A DNA stretch of 64,000 bases from Lunularia cruciata (Eukaryota; Streptophyta; Marchantiopsida; Lunulariales; Lunulariaceae). The notes under the pieces are model-generated. The model ran no database searches. It was not told the DNA's origin and saw nothing but the letters and a program-made list of their open reading frames with translations. A program made the translations under genes and the position numbers. Positions 53,558 to 64,000 of the stretch are shown here, piece after piece (positions within the stretch are counted from its first letter, which is position 1; each line of letters begins with the position of its first letter). The DNA lies in NCBI GenBank assembly GCA_948567375.1, contig OX419758.1:31749001-31813000 (forward strand), in the 5' to 3' direction.

Positions 53558-55312
53558 TATCATACCATTTGTAGTGTTGCATCTAGATTCCTTGGACACT
53601 AGAGTTGCAATAATAGTGGTTAGAGGTATTTTAGCAATTACTTGTAGACTATTTTCCAATGGTCAGATTTTGTGTTTGGGGTATTGACTTCATGGTGGAG
53701 CCCACCATCACTTTGCATTGTTTGCACCATTGGGTGTGCTATCAGTGGGACTGTTAGGGTTTTAGACCTAGCTTGAGTTTAGGGGTATACTTTTGAAGTG
53801 CACCTTTAGAGAGCTCACTTCTTTGATGTTGAGCCTTCAAGTTCTTGGCTATGGGGGATAAAGGCTAACAAGCGTCACTTGGATTATCTTAGCTAGAGTG
53901 GGTGTGGCTTGACTGTAATCAGTGCCCAATTGTTGGTAGTTTATAGAGTGACAAATCAAGTACTGATCTGAGTTGAGTTGATTCAAGTGGTGTAAACGAA
54001 CTGATTACATCAAATAAGTGAGATCAAGGGGAAATCAGGTGGAGGAACTACGAGTGTTGTTGGTATCTCCAAGCTTGGTGGATCGTTGGTAGCTCGATCA
54101 AAGTTCAGGTTTTCCTTGTGTGCAGAAACTCGTTGATTGACGCAGATTTGGTAGTGAGGTAGACAGTATGTGGAAGTGTTGGCCAAATTTTGAGCAAAGA
54201 GAAGCAATTTTTGAGTAGTGGTTGTGATTTTGAGCTCAAGAGGTGAAAGCATGACCAATTTGTTGCGAGTTGGGCTTAGAAAGTGAAATTGAAGGTGGAG
54301 TTGGGAACCTATCCTTATGAATTTGTGGTTTGGAGAAACTTATTTTTCCAATTGAATGAATGAATGGCTTGAGTGAAGAGTTAGCAGAGGATTAAGCAAT
54401 CAGCCAACTTTAGGGTTTATGTCAGATTTTTGCTAGAGTTTACATCAGATTTTGACTAGATTTGGAAGAGTTTTTCCACATTTGGAGGAGGTTCAAAATG
54501 GCAAGAAGAAAGGCCTCATTTAGCTAAATTTTGGCGTTTAGAGGCTTTGAGGCATAAGGTTGTGGGCTATGAGAGGCTACAAAGGCCTCGAAGGGTAAGC
54601 TTGTTGGCATGAGGCTAGCTAGGTTAGAGTAGATTCTGGTCATTTTTTGGCAAAATCTGCACACCTTGCTAGATTGTGCACAATAGGGTTTGATCTCTGG
54701 TTTGTAGATTGGTGCCCTAGCTAACTAGTCCACCCTCACTTGTTGTCTTAGTGATTGTTTCATTGTTATCTATACACTTGTAGCTTTGGCTAAGAGAGGC
54801 AGTTTGATCCTATTCTTGGTGATCTTGGTAGCTTAGTGCATAGATGAGAACTCCTATTATGTCAAATGCCAAATGGTGGCAGAGTCAATCTTGTGTTGCT
54901 TTATGAGATGGGGTGTTTTCATTTAGAATTCTTGTGATTGGACCCCCTCCATTCTTTGCTTCTTGTTTATGCACCATGTTTGTATGAGGTGCCTTGATTT
55001 TAGAGCGTTGGTGCTCTAGTGTGCTCTTGGTGGTGAGGCTAGAGTGAAGACCAGTCAAACTACCTTTGTTTCTCTCTGATGAGGCAAGAAGTGATGACCT
55101 CCAAACCATGAGAGTGCGTGTTGTGACGGTAGGTTACAGGTCGCCCTTTCTCCTAGTGTAGTTGTCTCAGTTAGAGTTACATTAGTGTGTAGTGTTTTGT
55201 TGGTATTGGTACTTGGTGGTGCTTAGTTGGTGTTGGTACTTGGTGGTGTTGGTTCTTGGTGGGGTGCTTGTGGTTGTAGTTGCGGTTGGTGGTTTGTGGT
55301 TATTTTGTCACA
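53558..55312 (+). repeat. A4 5' LTR and leader
   Basis: Aligns throughout with A6 49,643-51,429, with many C-to-T and G-to-A differences. The antisense tRNA-like segment is at 54,688-54,732 (weaker boxes). Short GGTGTTGGTACTTGGTGG units are tandemly repeated at about 55,197-55,262 near the gag start. Confidence 0.75.
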
Positions 55313-56356
55313 ATAGAGTTCTTTGTGGATTCTAGAGGAGATAGCCCTGGGTGTAGTGGATTAGTGGGTTTACTTGGAGTAGTGCTCGATATTAGCCTAT
55401 ATCTCAGGTCCCAATGAAGGAGGAGATTGACTCTAAGTTGGAGTTTGACATAGGAGTTGATTCAATTGAGAGTGCCCTTGGTGTGTCCGCACCATTGTTG
55501 TGGGACATGGACAAGATTTATGGGGCCTCCAAAGGTCCTAAGCGTTACTCTAGTACAATGGGTACCATTAAGTTGGATGACTTCATCTAGGAGTTTGATA
55601 ATTGGTGTGATTTGCAACAGATGTAGAACTTGACTTTGTTCACACCCTTCATGGCATGAAAGAGCTTGTTTTAGCATTTAAAGGATCCACCTATGGAAAA
55701 CTAACATGAGTTCAAGAGAGCTCACTTAGAGGAGATTGAGCTATGGAGATAGTATTGGTCTCCAAGTTATGTCTCCATTACTTCAAGCTCAATTTCTAGG
55801 GGTAGATTGGCTGTACCCACAAGTTCTAGCTTGAGTAGTGTTGGTGGAGCTAGTGGAGGTGCACTAGCTAGAGATAGTGCTACTAGGAGTGAAGGTACTA
55901 CTGTAGGAGGTAGTGTAGTACCGTGGTTTAACCTAATGATGGAGTTCTTCCAGTGTTTGAGGTAAAACTACTAGGGAGTGTGAACTTACAAGCTAAGGAG
56001 CTTGCAAGAGTTCCAGCAGAAGGCTGGAGAGAGCCTACATGAGGCATACACTCGCTTGAGGCGGCTGATCAGTTTCACTCAAGGAATTATTGATGCCCAT
56101 GCAGTCCATTTTTGGTACGAGATATTGGACAAGGAGTTGCAATGTAGAGTTTGGGATGCTATGTTGTTACAGGCTACTTTGCCTACTTTGCCTACTTTGG
56201 CAGTGGTCTTTGGTATGGCTGAGCGTATTGAGCTCAAAAATGGAGGAGAGGGTGGTGACATTTGGATTTGGTAGGGAGACCTCATCCACAACTGTGACTT
56301 CTTCTAGAGTGCAATAAAGTGCACCATGCCCAATTGGTTTTTGAGGATAGGTGGAC
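55313..56356 (+). pseudogene. A4 gag, capsid part
   Basis: Colinear with A6 51,430-52,460. The start codon is ATA (55,313). Pieces such as SAPLLWDMDKIYGASKGPKR, EFQQKAGESLHEAYTRLRRL and LEILDKELQCR-type remnants are visible, separated by stops. The C-terminal GF followed by TGA (about 56,338-56,345) is shared with A6 and A1. Confidence 0.75.
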
Positions 56357-57041
56357 TATAATACCCATTTGTGTGTGTGGTATTATGATATTTAGCTTAG
56401 TATTATAAATACTTGAGAGATATTAATTATATACAAATAAAGGTTAGTTCTACATTAGTCATGATTAGCTAAAGTTAGTTATAGCTAAGATAGTAGAGAC
56501 CTTACTTTAGAGGAAGTAGAAAAGATGAGCACCACTATTTTAGATTCTAGTGTGTTGACTTAGTATTATTCCTAGGTGTGTGGCTTTGAGAAAGAGTTGA
56601 GAACTCTTGGGCCCGCAAGCCTTTTTGTTTTGGATTCTTCTATAGTCCAAAGATAGCCCATGAGAAGGAATCCTTGACTTAGTGGTTGGGTCATGATAAG
56701 ATCACATGCTTAGTAGAATATGCCCATGTGGATGGATATCCCTTTATACCTTTTGACTTTACTTGACTTTTAGCCTAGTAACTTGAGTTACCCTAGTAAT
56801 TAGTAACTTTGGTATATAACTATTTCACAAGTATATAAATTAGGGGTGAAGAGGTACTCATCATCCTTTCATTTGCAACTATCTCTCTCATTGAGTTCTC
56901 TAGTGAGCAATGTCTTGAGTCTTGGAGTGTTAGCCTTGGAGGAGTATGATGGAGTTGAGGTTCTTTGCCTTCTTAGTCCATGGTGCACTACCATAATAGA
57001 TTTTAGAGGTTCATCCTGAGTGAGAGACAGGCTGGCTCACA
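56357..57041 (+). mobile_element. Solo family B LTR in A4
   Basis: Complete family B LTR in plus orientation (TATAATACCCATTTGTGTG ... GACAGGCTGGCTCACA). Family A sequence stops at GGATAGGTGGAC and resumes at AGACAACCTAGATCC. GGAC/AGAC is a probable remnant of the target duplication. TATATAAATTAGG at about 56,833 is a TATA candidate inside the LTR. Confidence 0.9.
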
Positions 57042-57730
57042 AGACAACCTAGATCCTATAGAGCGAGTGAAGGGCCTAGTGGAGCTAGACTCTTACCTTC
57101 ATTTTTGGGTCAGAAGTAGCTAATGAGTGGTGGTGTTGCTTGTTGGACTTGTGGTGGACCTCACCATAGGAGAGAGTGTACTCAAGACAGCGGACCTGAT
57201 ACCTTTGTTTCATTCTAGCCATCATAGAGACAATATGAGCATTATCACAAATATGGTCACTCTAGTGACTGATGCTTTGACCTACACCCGGAGTTATAGA
57301 GTGGTAAGGCTGCTATGGCAAGTAGTAGAGGAGCTTCAACTCATGGAGGACGAGGTGGTAGAGGTGGTGGTAGAGGATCCACACCTAATAAAGGTGCAAT
57401 ACCTGCACTTACTTCTGATACATCCAAGACTGCTCGGATTGAGCAGTTGGAGCAAAGATTGGCTAGTATGGCCATTGCTCAGAGGAGAAGAGATTTGGGT
57501 GTTGAGGCTTCTACCTCATATGCTGGTGATATAGATGCTTTGGACTTCATGTGTGGAGCAGCACAAGTGGATGCATCCACAAAAATGACTAGGAGTGTAG
57601 TACGTGCTCTAGAGCCTAGAGGAGCATCAGTGGAGTTGGATCCACAAAGAGGAGAGGTTGGGAGACAGGTTAGACTTCCCCAATCTTCATGCTCTCTAAG
57701 GCATTGCAAACGACATCCTAAACCCTAAAC
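57042..57730 (+). pseudogene. A4 zinc knuckles and acidic linker
   Basis: CWTCGGPHH-type coding is visible near 57,140-57,180 in one frame; the second knuckle is degraded. The frame 57,315-57,728 then encodes a Gly/Arg-rich start (GGRGGRGGGRGS), a helical stretch (RIEQLEQRLASMAIAQRRRD) and DALDFMCGAAQVDA. The same linker appears in A1 and A2 just before the protease. Confidence 0.7.
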
Positions 57731-58740
57731 CCATGGCTCCAAGATGTCCCAATGCAAGTGTGGGAGGTGGTGATGGGATGCATGATGGACTACTTGCTAG
57801 TCAACCACTTTTTACTACACAGACTGAGTCTAGCATGATGTTGGAGGCGGCTCAGTTGATTATGTGTTGCCCCTTTGTTTTCAACTAGTGGCATGTGTAC
57901 ATTGGGAGTTGACCTAGCCCCAATGTCCCAGTTGGCTGCCGTGCTTTGTGAGAGTAAGGATGATATGGTCCCTCCTACTAGAGTAGAGGTGGTTGATAGT
58001 GGAGTTGACTTGGTTGAGGAGCATGGGATCCGCTCAACAACCAATGGTTTATGGCAAGCAACAATGGCTAGATGGATGAGTTGCTAGCTAGACCGGCCTT
58101 AGAGAGAGTGTGGTTCACACTTAGTGTTGTCCTATTGGATAGCTAAAGGGAGATTTTCCATTTGGTGGGACCTTCAAGGAAGGTCTATACACCACAAAGA
58201 GTCTTATTAGACTTTGGTGCACAACCCCTTATGTTGGTGAAGGATGTAGTTGTTGGTTTAGGGTTATGAAAAACCAATGTGGAGAGGTGTCCATTTCAGA
58301 TCCCAAAATCTCTATGAGGTGGTTTGACACAATACATCACACATGGAGAGCTAGTTATTCAGATTCAGCTTGGTCATCTGACCAATAGCTCAGTGGTGAG
58401 AGCTCAAGCTATTGTGACAATAGTTGAGTCATATGATGTGCTAGTCGGTGGAGCAGTGCTATACCCCATGGATTTCAATATTGACTATTGGGAGGAGATA
58501 GCCTCCTATAGACCAAGTTGGCAGTCAGGTGAAGAACGAGTATATCACCTACTAGTACGCTTTAGTAGTGACTATCTTGGCTCACTACAGTTCATGACCA
58601 TGGTAGCATCAATTTTTGCTTTCAGTGGTGCAGTTACTTGGCATGCAAAGGATACTCCTATACCAAAGGAGATCACTTGGATTTGGAGTACAAGTGGATT
58701 GTTCCATCCACCTTGGATGTTCCACTATAGAGTTTAGAGG
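57731..58740 (+). pseudogene. A4 aspartic protease region
   Basis: Conserved blocks in order: GMCTLGVDLAPMSQLAAVLC (~57,890-57,950), VEEHGIRSTTNGLWQATMAR (~58,012-58,070), the active site VLLDFGAQPLMLV (58,201-58,239, DFGA instead of DSGA/DTGA), SYDVLVGGAVLYPM (~58,428-58,470) and SYRPSWQSGEERVY (~58,506-58,548). The protease matures the polyprotein in active relatives. Here the active-site serine or threonine is replaced and frameshifts occur near 58,080 and 58,270. Confidence 0.75.
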
Positions 58741-60050
58741 AGACATTGTAGTAGCATGCAGATTGGTTGGTGTAGTAGGCTTGGAGTGGAGCCTTTGTAC
58801 CATTGGGAGATGAGTGTGAGGATGAGCCTCTAGAGTTGATTACCTTGACACCTCTAGATACCACACTCATTGCTTGGCAATATCTAGTAGAGGGAGTATC
58901 TATTGGAGTGGTGGGATTAGCATCGGACTAGTTGCGGTCCTATGGGCGGGTTTACGAGTACAAAGGTACTACTGTATGTGGAGAGAGATGAGACTGCTAG
59001 GCAAGTCTCTCTACATTATGTGGCACACTTGGCTTATCAATATCCTAAGTTATTACCAATGTTAGCAATCAAAGGTTACCAAAAGGCCTTACCAATAGAC
59101 ATTTTTGTATTGGGGGCGCATGATCTTGAGAGACATAGGCCTGTTCATTTGGTGATTTTTGGATGGCCATGTCAGTGATATACACGTGTTGACTCAGGTT
59201 TGAGTCTTGAGGATTTCCATTTTGGTGTGTTTTGGGAGATATTACAGATGCTACCACATCTCCATGTTCATCAATCTATTTCTCCAGATTACATTTTGGA
59301 GAACATCCCTTTGATGGGTGACTCTCACACTCGTGTGGTGTCAAGTACACATCAAGTCTATTCTTAGAGGGGACTTGCTATTTTGTTGGATGCAGCCAGA
59401 GTGGGATCACGGACTCATCGTCTTTATTTTTGGTGGACAAACCTCTTACCCAAAGAGGTTTGACAACGTGCATATGATGGGATTTAGAGATAGACCACAT
59501 CATTTTTGATGATATCTTGGATGTTGGGCATTAGTCTCAAACAATGGTAGTGGTTGATAGGTCACATATGGCAGTGGGGAATCTAGTTGGACAACCTAGA
59601 GTAGCTTTTTCCAAGTTCCCATGCTTCTCGAGAGGGAGGTCTTGGACTTGTTTGGGATTCACAATTACAATAGTTGGTGGACCCTAATGCCAATGAGGGA
59701 GAGCGGGTGATAGTTTTTGCATTGGTATTACCATTGTTCTAGAAGTGTTAGAGGTATCTAGGCATCAAGCGTTAGGTCAGGCTATGGACCTGAACTGTTT
59801 GACTTGGATTGTGAGCCTTGGCTTAGTAGAGCAACATAGGATGTGCTTGATAGGAATCACCACTCGGACGCTTGTGAGCCTTGTGCCTATCAAGACAATT
59901 CATGCACATGCTAGGGGCGATGGACCAAGTGGACAGGGTATTATTGGGCACATCCAATTGCTACTAGGGAGAGTTGTCTACTTGGAGTCCATCTAGGTGA
60001 GTGTGGTCTACTTGGATTACACCCTTGGTCTACTTGGGATGCAACTAGAG
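58741..60050 (+). pseudogene. A4 C5 cytosine DNA methyltransferase domain (DNMT3-like) inside gypsy pol
   Basis: Between protease and RT lies a region with the ordered motifs of C5 DNA methyltransferases. Motif I: GGISIGLVAVLWAGL (58,910-58,954; ELFGGISIGL in A3). Then YVERDETARQVSLHYVAHLA and LPIDIFVLGAHDLER. Motif IV: GWPCQ (59,161-59,175, catalytic Cys). Motif VI: YILENIPLMGDS (~59,290-59,325). Motif VIII: LLDAARVGSRTHRLYFWW then TNL (~59,383-59,445), very like the DNMT3 'DAKEVSAAHRARYFWGNL'. Motif IX: NANEGERVIVFA (~59,687-59,722). Motif X: ALGQAMDLNCLTWIVSL (~59,772-59,822). Motifs IV-VIII share one frame, interrupted by TGA just after PCQ, TAG at 59,366 and TGA at 59,461; a frameshift and a small deletion lie at motif I. 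Active relatives would transfer methyl groups to cytosine C5. This copy is dead. No host-like regulatory domain is seen. Confidence 0.8.
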
Positions 60051-61800
60051 GACATATGGAGCTTGCAGCAAGAGTAGAAGGAGTTTTTCACTCTACAGTT
60101 GGGACCTCTAGTGCTTGGAGCATGACACTATTGCTCCCAAGGGTCCAATGTATCAGCCAATCAATATGTCTTCCACTCCTACAACATTGTCAAAGGATAC
60201 TTGCGAGCCAGATCTTGGACCCAAGCTTGCAAGAGAAGAGGGATGGAGAGCTTGGAGGTTCTTGAGGAGCTACAAGAGTTGTTTTGCCTTTAGTATGAAG
60301 GATTTGGATGCTCTAAAGGGACTTGGTATTTGGATTGAGCTGACTAGTGATACACCAATTTTTTGATGTCCTTGTCAATATAGTGATATGGATAGGACAT
60401 TGATTTAGAGTTGGAGTAGAGACCTTTTTGAAGCTAGTTTGGCGCAGATTTTACATGGAGAGTATGCATTAGCTACAATGATGCCAGCCAAGAAGGATAT
60501 GCATGGAAACCACACAAATAGATGGATGTGTGGAGATTACCATCCTATCAATTGATAGACTAGGGTTGATCGATATGCCATGTCTACACCAGAGGAGATC
60601 TTTGATGCAATTGGGCATGGAAAGGTCTTTAGTACTTAGAATCTTTGAGTAGGATATCATCATTTGCCAATCAAGGAGGACGATAAGTCCAAGACAACAT
60701 TTTGGGCTATTGATCCTCACGGTAAGGATGTGTTATATCAGTGGAGGTTCTTATCATTTGGGTTAAAGAATGTTCTTGTTGAGTTCCAAAGGGTCATGGA
60801 TAGGATTCTAGCTGGATTGGATTTTGCTTGGTGCTATATTGAGGATATTTTGGTCTATGTCACTATTGTGGAGGAGCATGAGAGACAATTGTTGGAGGTG
60901 TTTGAGAGGTTGAGATCTCATGGACTCAAATTACAGCTTGGGAAGTGTAGGTTCTTCCATGAGCAAGTTGAGTATTTGGGTCATACTATTTACCCTAGAG
61001 GACTTGGTGTTCAACAAACCAAGGTGGAGGCTATTACACGCATTCCTTGGCTTCTAGATGTGAGCAGAGTGCAAGCATTCCTTGGGTTGGTGAACTTCTA
61101 TCAGCATTATGTTTGAGGATTTAGTGCCATTGCCAAGGCCTTGACAAAGCTGACCAAGCTTACACAGGAGTGGTGTTGGGGAGATGAGGAGGAGAGAGCT
61201 TTTGTAGAGCTCAATAAGAGGTTGACATCTACTCCTATTTTGAGGAGACCACTCAAAGGACAACCATTTCAGGTTCACATTGATTTGAGTATGTTGGGGC
61301 TTGGAGCAATGCTCACCCAACATGATGATGAGGGGAAGGATTTTGTGGTGGCCTATGCTAGACACTCCAAAAATTCAGCAAAGGCAAAGTATAGTTCATA
61401 TGAGGAAGAGTGCTTGGCAATAGTTTGGGCAGTTGCACATTTCTGATGTTACCTATTTGGTAACCCCTTTACTCTCATCATTGATCATGAGCCACTAAAG
61501 TGGTTGATCGAGTCTAACAAGCTTTCAAGGAAGCTTGCATGATGGGCTCTGATTTTATAAGGGTATGATTTCACGGTTATTCATAGACCTAGAGTGGTGA
61601 ACCGTGATGCAGATGGGTTGAGTAGAAACCCATGTCCCAGCCAGCAAGATCAGACTGGAGCATATTGGTATGGTGAGACAAATGAGGAGATGGTGCCAAG
61701 TTGGCATGCATCTACCTTTCTTTGTATATTTTATGAGGCTTTGGTGCTATCTCTCTTAGTGCATATAGGAGTTATTGAGGTCACAGATCAAAATAGTGGA
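60051..61800 (+). pseudogene. A4 reverse transcriptase and RNase H
   Basis: RT blocks in order: MMPAKKDMHGNHTNRWMCGD (~60,478-60,540), WRFLSFGLKNVLVEFQRVMD (~60,740-60,800), the catalytic loop CYIEDILVYV (~60,832-60,862; YIDD is expected, so the first Asp is Glu), HGLKLQLGKCRFFHEQVEYL (~60,919-60,978) and FLGLVNFYQHYV. RNase H follows (HIDLSMLGLGAMLTQHDDEG, SSYEEECLAIVWAVAHF, then DHEPLKWLIESNKLSRKLA and RVVNRDADGLSRNP at about 61,590-61,635). It is a standard Ty3/gypsy RT-RNase H. Stops near 60,558, 61,116, 61,444 and 61,540. Confidence 0.88.
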
Positions 61801-62016
61801 GATAGTAATATAGTTTAGCAAGACATTCATGATTATATCTTAGTGGTGGACTATCTTTGCATTGGTGTTGTGGGTGGGATAGTTGGGGCCAAGGAGAGAG
61901 ATTGTGTTCTTTAGCAAGCTAGGCAATTCATATTGGAAGGCAAACACCTTTTGCATGTATGAGAGTATGGTAGAGTGAGAGTAGTATCACTTCCATCTCA
62001 AAGACTATAGTTGGTC
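61801..62016 (+). pseudogene. Start of the A4 integrase region, cut by B3
   Basis: Weak coding remnants (VGAKERDCVL, ARQFILEGKHLLHV) resemble the spacer between RNase H and the HHCC finger of gypsy integrases. The integrase itself is not in the window because B3 begins at 62,017. Confidence 0.5.
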
Positions 62017-62695
62017 TGTGAGCCGGCTTGTCTCTCACTCAGGATGAACCTTTGATGGCTATTATGGTAGCGCACCATGGACTAAGAAGGCAAGGAACCC
62101 CAACTCTATCATACTCCTCCAAGGCTAACACTCCAAGACTCAAGACATTGCTCACTAGAGAACTCAATGAGAGAGAGATAGGTGCAAATGAAAGGATGAT
62201 GAGTACCTCCTCACCCCTTGTTTATATACTTGTGAAATAGTTACGTACCAAAGTTACTAATTACCGTAGTAACTCAAGTTACTAGACTAAAAGTCAAGTA
62301 AAGTCAAAAAGTAGAAAGGAATATCCATTCACATGGGCATATTCCCCTTATCTTGACCCAACCACTAAAGCAAGGATTCCTTCACATGGGCTATCCTTGG
62401 ACTAAAGAAGAATCCAAAACAAAAAGGCTTGCGGGCCCAAGAGTTCTCAACTCTTTCCCCAAAGCCAAACACCTAGGAATAATACCAAGTCAACACACTA
62501 AAATCCAAAATAGTGGTGCTCATCTTTTCTACTTCCTCTAAAGTAAGGTCCCATCTATCTTAGCTATGACTAACTTTAGCTAACCATGACTAATATAGAA
62601 CCATCCTTTATCTCTATATAAATAATATCTCTTAAGTACTTGTAATACCAAGCTAAATATCACAATACCACACACATGCACAAATGGGTGTTACA
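62017..62695 (-). repeat. B3 3' LTR
   Basis: On the minus strand TGTAACACCCATTTGTGCAT ... AGACAAGCCGGCTCACA, 679 bp, with perfect TG...CA ends and TATATAAATAAT inside. It is the best reference LTR for family B here. Confidence 0.95.
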
Positions 62696-62743
62696 TTTAC
62701 CCCCGGACTAAGTTTTCACTTTGTCCTCAAAGTGAAGGTCTCT

Positions 62744-64000
62744 CTACCTTCTATGGTACATCTTCAACTTATCATGGTTAATCCTATCAAAGTATCTTCC
62801 TCCCAACTCCTTGAGATCATAGGTGTAATTGCCCCACACCTTCTCCACTATGAAAGGTCCAAAGTACTTAGGCAAAAACTTCTTTTGCACTCTCTTGAAT
62901 CGAATGGAATCAAACAACATTACCCAATCACCTTCTTTGAAAGGCTCCACCTTCTTCTTGTCTTGCCTCTTATCATAGCTCTCCTTTTGTTTCCTTTGGG
63001 CTTGCTCCACTCGAACCATAGCAACTGCTCTTGCCCTTCCAACTCCATGAGTTGATCCTTCCTTGACTTCTCTGCATCACCTCCTTGTGCTTTCTTCAAT
63101 CTCCTATGAATGCTTTGGAAGGTAGGAAGATCAAAGTGAATAGGTAAGGTAGACTCAATACCATACACCAATTGAAATGGAGAATATCCAGTGGAAGTTT
63201 TCATGGTTGTCCTATACTCCCACAAAACTGCATGAATCCTCTTGTCCCAATGATGTTTAGCCCCCTCCATTTCTGCATCTTTGGCCAACATCATGCACAA
63301 GGTCTGATTGGTTCTCTCTGCCAAGCCATTGGAATTTGGCTTATAGGATGTAGTTACTCTATGTGTGATAGAGAAATGTTGTAGCATGGCTGTAGTAATG
63401 CTTCCTGTAAACTCTCCTCCTCTATTAGAAACCAACTCCAAAGGGCATCCAAACCTAGTGATAATGCGTTCATAAAGAAATCTACCCACTTCATCTTCAT
63501 TCTTGTCCCTCAATGGTCTAGCCTCAACCCACTTGGTAAGGTAATCAGTAACTACCACAATGTACCGATTGTTCCTTGGGGTTCTATTGAGAGGACCTAC
63601 AAAATCAATTCCCCACTTCTCAAAAGGTCCTAGCAATGGAATTGATCTAAGTGGTGGAGTGGATGTAGAATTTCTAGCAAAAGCTTGACAAACATGACAA
63701 GTTTTGCAATAATCAAGACAATCCTTGAAAATCCCTCTCCAATGGTAACCTGCATCTAGAATCTTGAAAGCAGTCACCTTTCCTGCAAAGTGTCCTCCAC
63801 ATACTAAACCTTCATGAAACTCCTTTATGAATAGGATAGACTCTTCTTTACCCATTGCTCTTCGAAGTAGACCATCTGCTCCTTGGTGAAAAAGAATATC
63901 CTCCACCATTGTGTAAGGTCTAGATCTTGCTGCAAAGGCCTTCCTCTCCCTAGCATGCATCCCTTATGGATAGTTACCTTTTGTCACAAAATCCACAATC
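62744..64000 (-). pseudogene. B3 integrase
   Basis: The frame 63,960-62,920 is open for 346 codons and carries the whole core. Zinc finger: HEGLVCGGHFAGKVTAFKIL ... CKTCHVCQ (HHCC). Catalytic triad: GIDFVGPL (Asp 1), LVSNRGGEFTG (position 2 is Asn instead of Asp), NGLAERTNQTL (Glu). A frameshift near 63,000 leads to 63,019-62,744 with the C-terminal part (SYDKRQDKKKVEPFKEGDWV) and the GPF segment KYFGPFIVEKVWGNYTYDL, ending LKMYHRR. Upstream of 63,960 the AAA codon seen in B1 is TAA. Integrase inserts the cDNA; the missing Asp and the frameshift make it inactive. Confidence 0.9.

Larger units (their letters stand above)
53558..62016 (+). mobile_element. Family A retrotransposon, copy A4 (longest coding stretch)
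   Basis: Starts TATCATACCATTTGTAG (TGTCACACC in A6) and continues as LTR/leader, gag, [solo B LTR], knuckles, acidic linker, protease, cytosine methyltransferase, reverse transcriptase, RNase H and the beginning of the integrase region, where B3 cuts it at 62,017. It is the only copy in the window that shows the order of all domains on one strand. All frames are interrupted by transitions and small indels. Confidence 0.9.
62017..64000 (-). mobile_element. Family B Ty3/gypsy retrotransposon B3 (3' part), nested in A4
   Basis: On the minus strand: integrase (from beyond 64,000 to 62,744), a polypurine-type CCGGGGGTAAA (62,696-62,706) and the 3' LTR (62,017-62,695). It is less decayed than B1. 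Its 5' half and the other target flank are outside the window. Confidence 0.92.

Noticed and set aside
53558-62016. A6 and A4 as one element with LTRs at 49,643 and 53,558
   Set aside because: Both copies are followed by their own gag, and copia fragment C2 lies between; the second LTR starts a new copy and does not end the first.
1-64000. CRISPR arrays, bacterial operons or phage
   Set aside because: No regularly spaced repeats, no ribosome-binding-site-led gene clusters; the direct repeats are LTRs and LINE tails and the one good gene has introns.

Overview
This 64-kb window looks like repeat-dominated nuclear DNA of a land plant with a large, retrotransposon-bloated genome. A gymnosperm or fern is my guess; the sequence does not settle the species. 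Nothing looks prokaryotic: the only convincing single-copy gene is split by GT-AG introns and sits behind a TATA box, and nearly everything else is decayed retroelement. I see no rRNA genes, CRISPR arrays or functional tRNA genes.

Layout. Positions 1-33,380 are a Russian doll of minus-strand elements. A Ty1/copia element (C1) is split by a Ty3/gypsy element of 'family A' (A3). A3 is split by a second copy (A2), and A2 by a third (A1). A1 carries an unrelated gypsy element of 'family B' (B1, 8,359-15,929), a 2,996-bp insertion with LTR-type termini (X, 2,416-5,411, 5-bp target duplication), the end of a second, inverted X (1-213) and an unidentified ~1-kb insertion (Y). A3 carries a solo family B LTR and an unidentified ~600-bp insertion (Z). 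Positions 33,381-39,030 are AT-rich low-copy DNA with hairpins and microsatellites. Positions 39,040-43,105 hold a LINE with a restriction-like endonuclease (L1). Positions 43,106-48,160 are host DNA with one gene: promoter near 43,270-43,350 and five confident coding exons at 45.4-46.8 kb, encoding a CREST-type multi-pass membrane protein. From 48,236 there is a second LINE (L2), cut at 49,643 by family A copy A6 (plus strand). A6 is joined at 52,705 to a copia integrase fragment (C2), which is cut at 53,558 by family A copy A4. A4 holds a solo B LTR and is cut at 62,017 by another family B element (B3), which runs off the window.

The most interesting content is family A. Combining copies, its order is LTR - capsid-like gag - two CCHC knuckles - aspartic protease - a C5 cytosine DNA methyltransferase domain resembling DNMT3 - reverse transcriptase - RNase H - (integrase beyond the window). 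The methyltransferase is recognised by motif I, the catalytic GWPCQ, an ENI/ENV motif, a motif VIII with AHR/THR followed by FWWTNL, and motifs IX and X. It is present, more or less decayed, in all four copies that reach that region. The family A LTR also holds an antisense tRNA-like segment with recognisable Pol III A and B boxes.

All retroelement reading frames here carry stops, frameshifts or insertions, so they are annotated as pseudogenes. Copy numbers, ages and the clade of each family need genome-wide comparison that I could not run.
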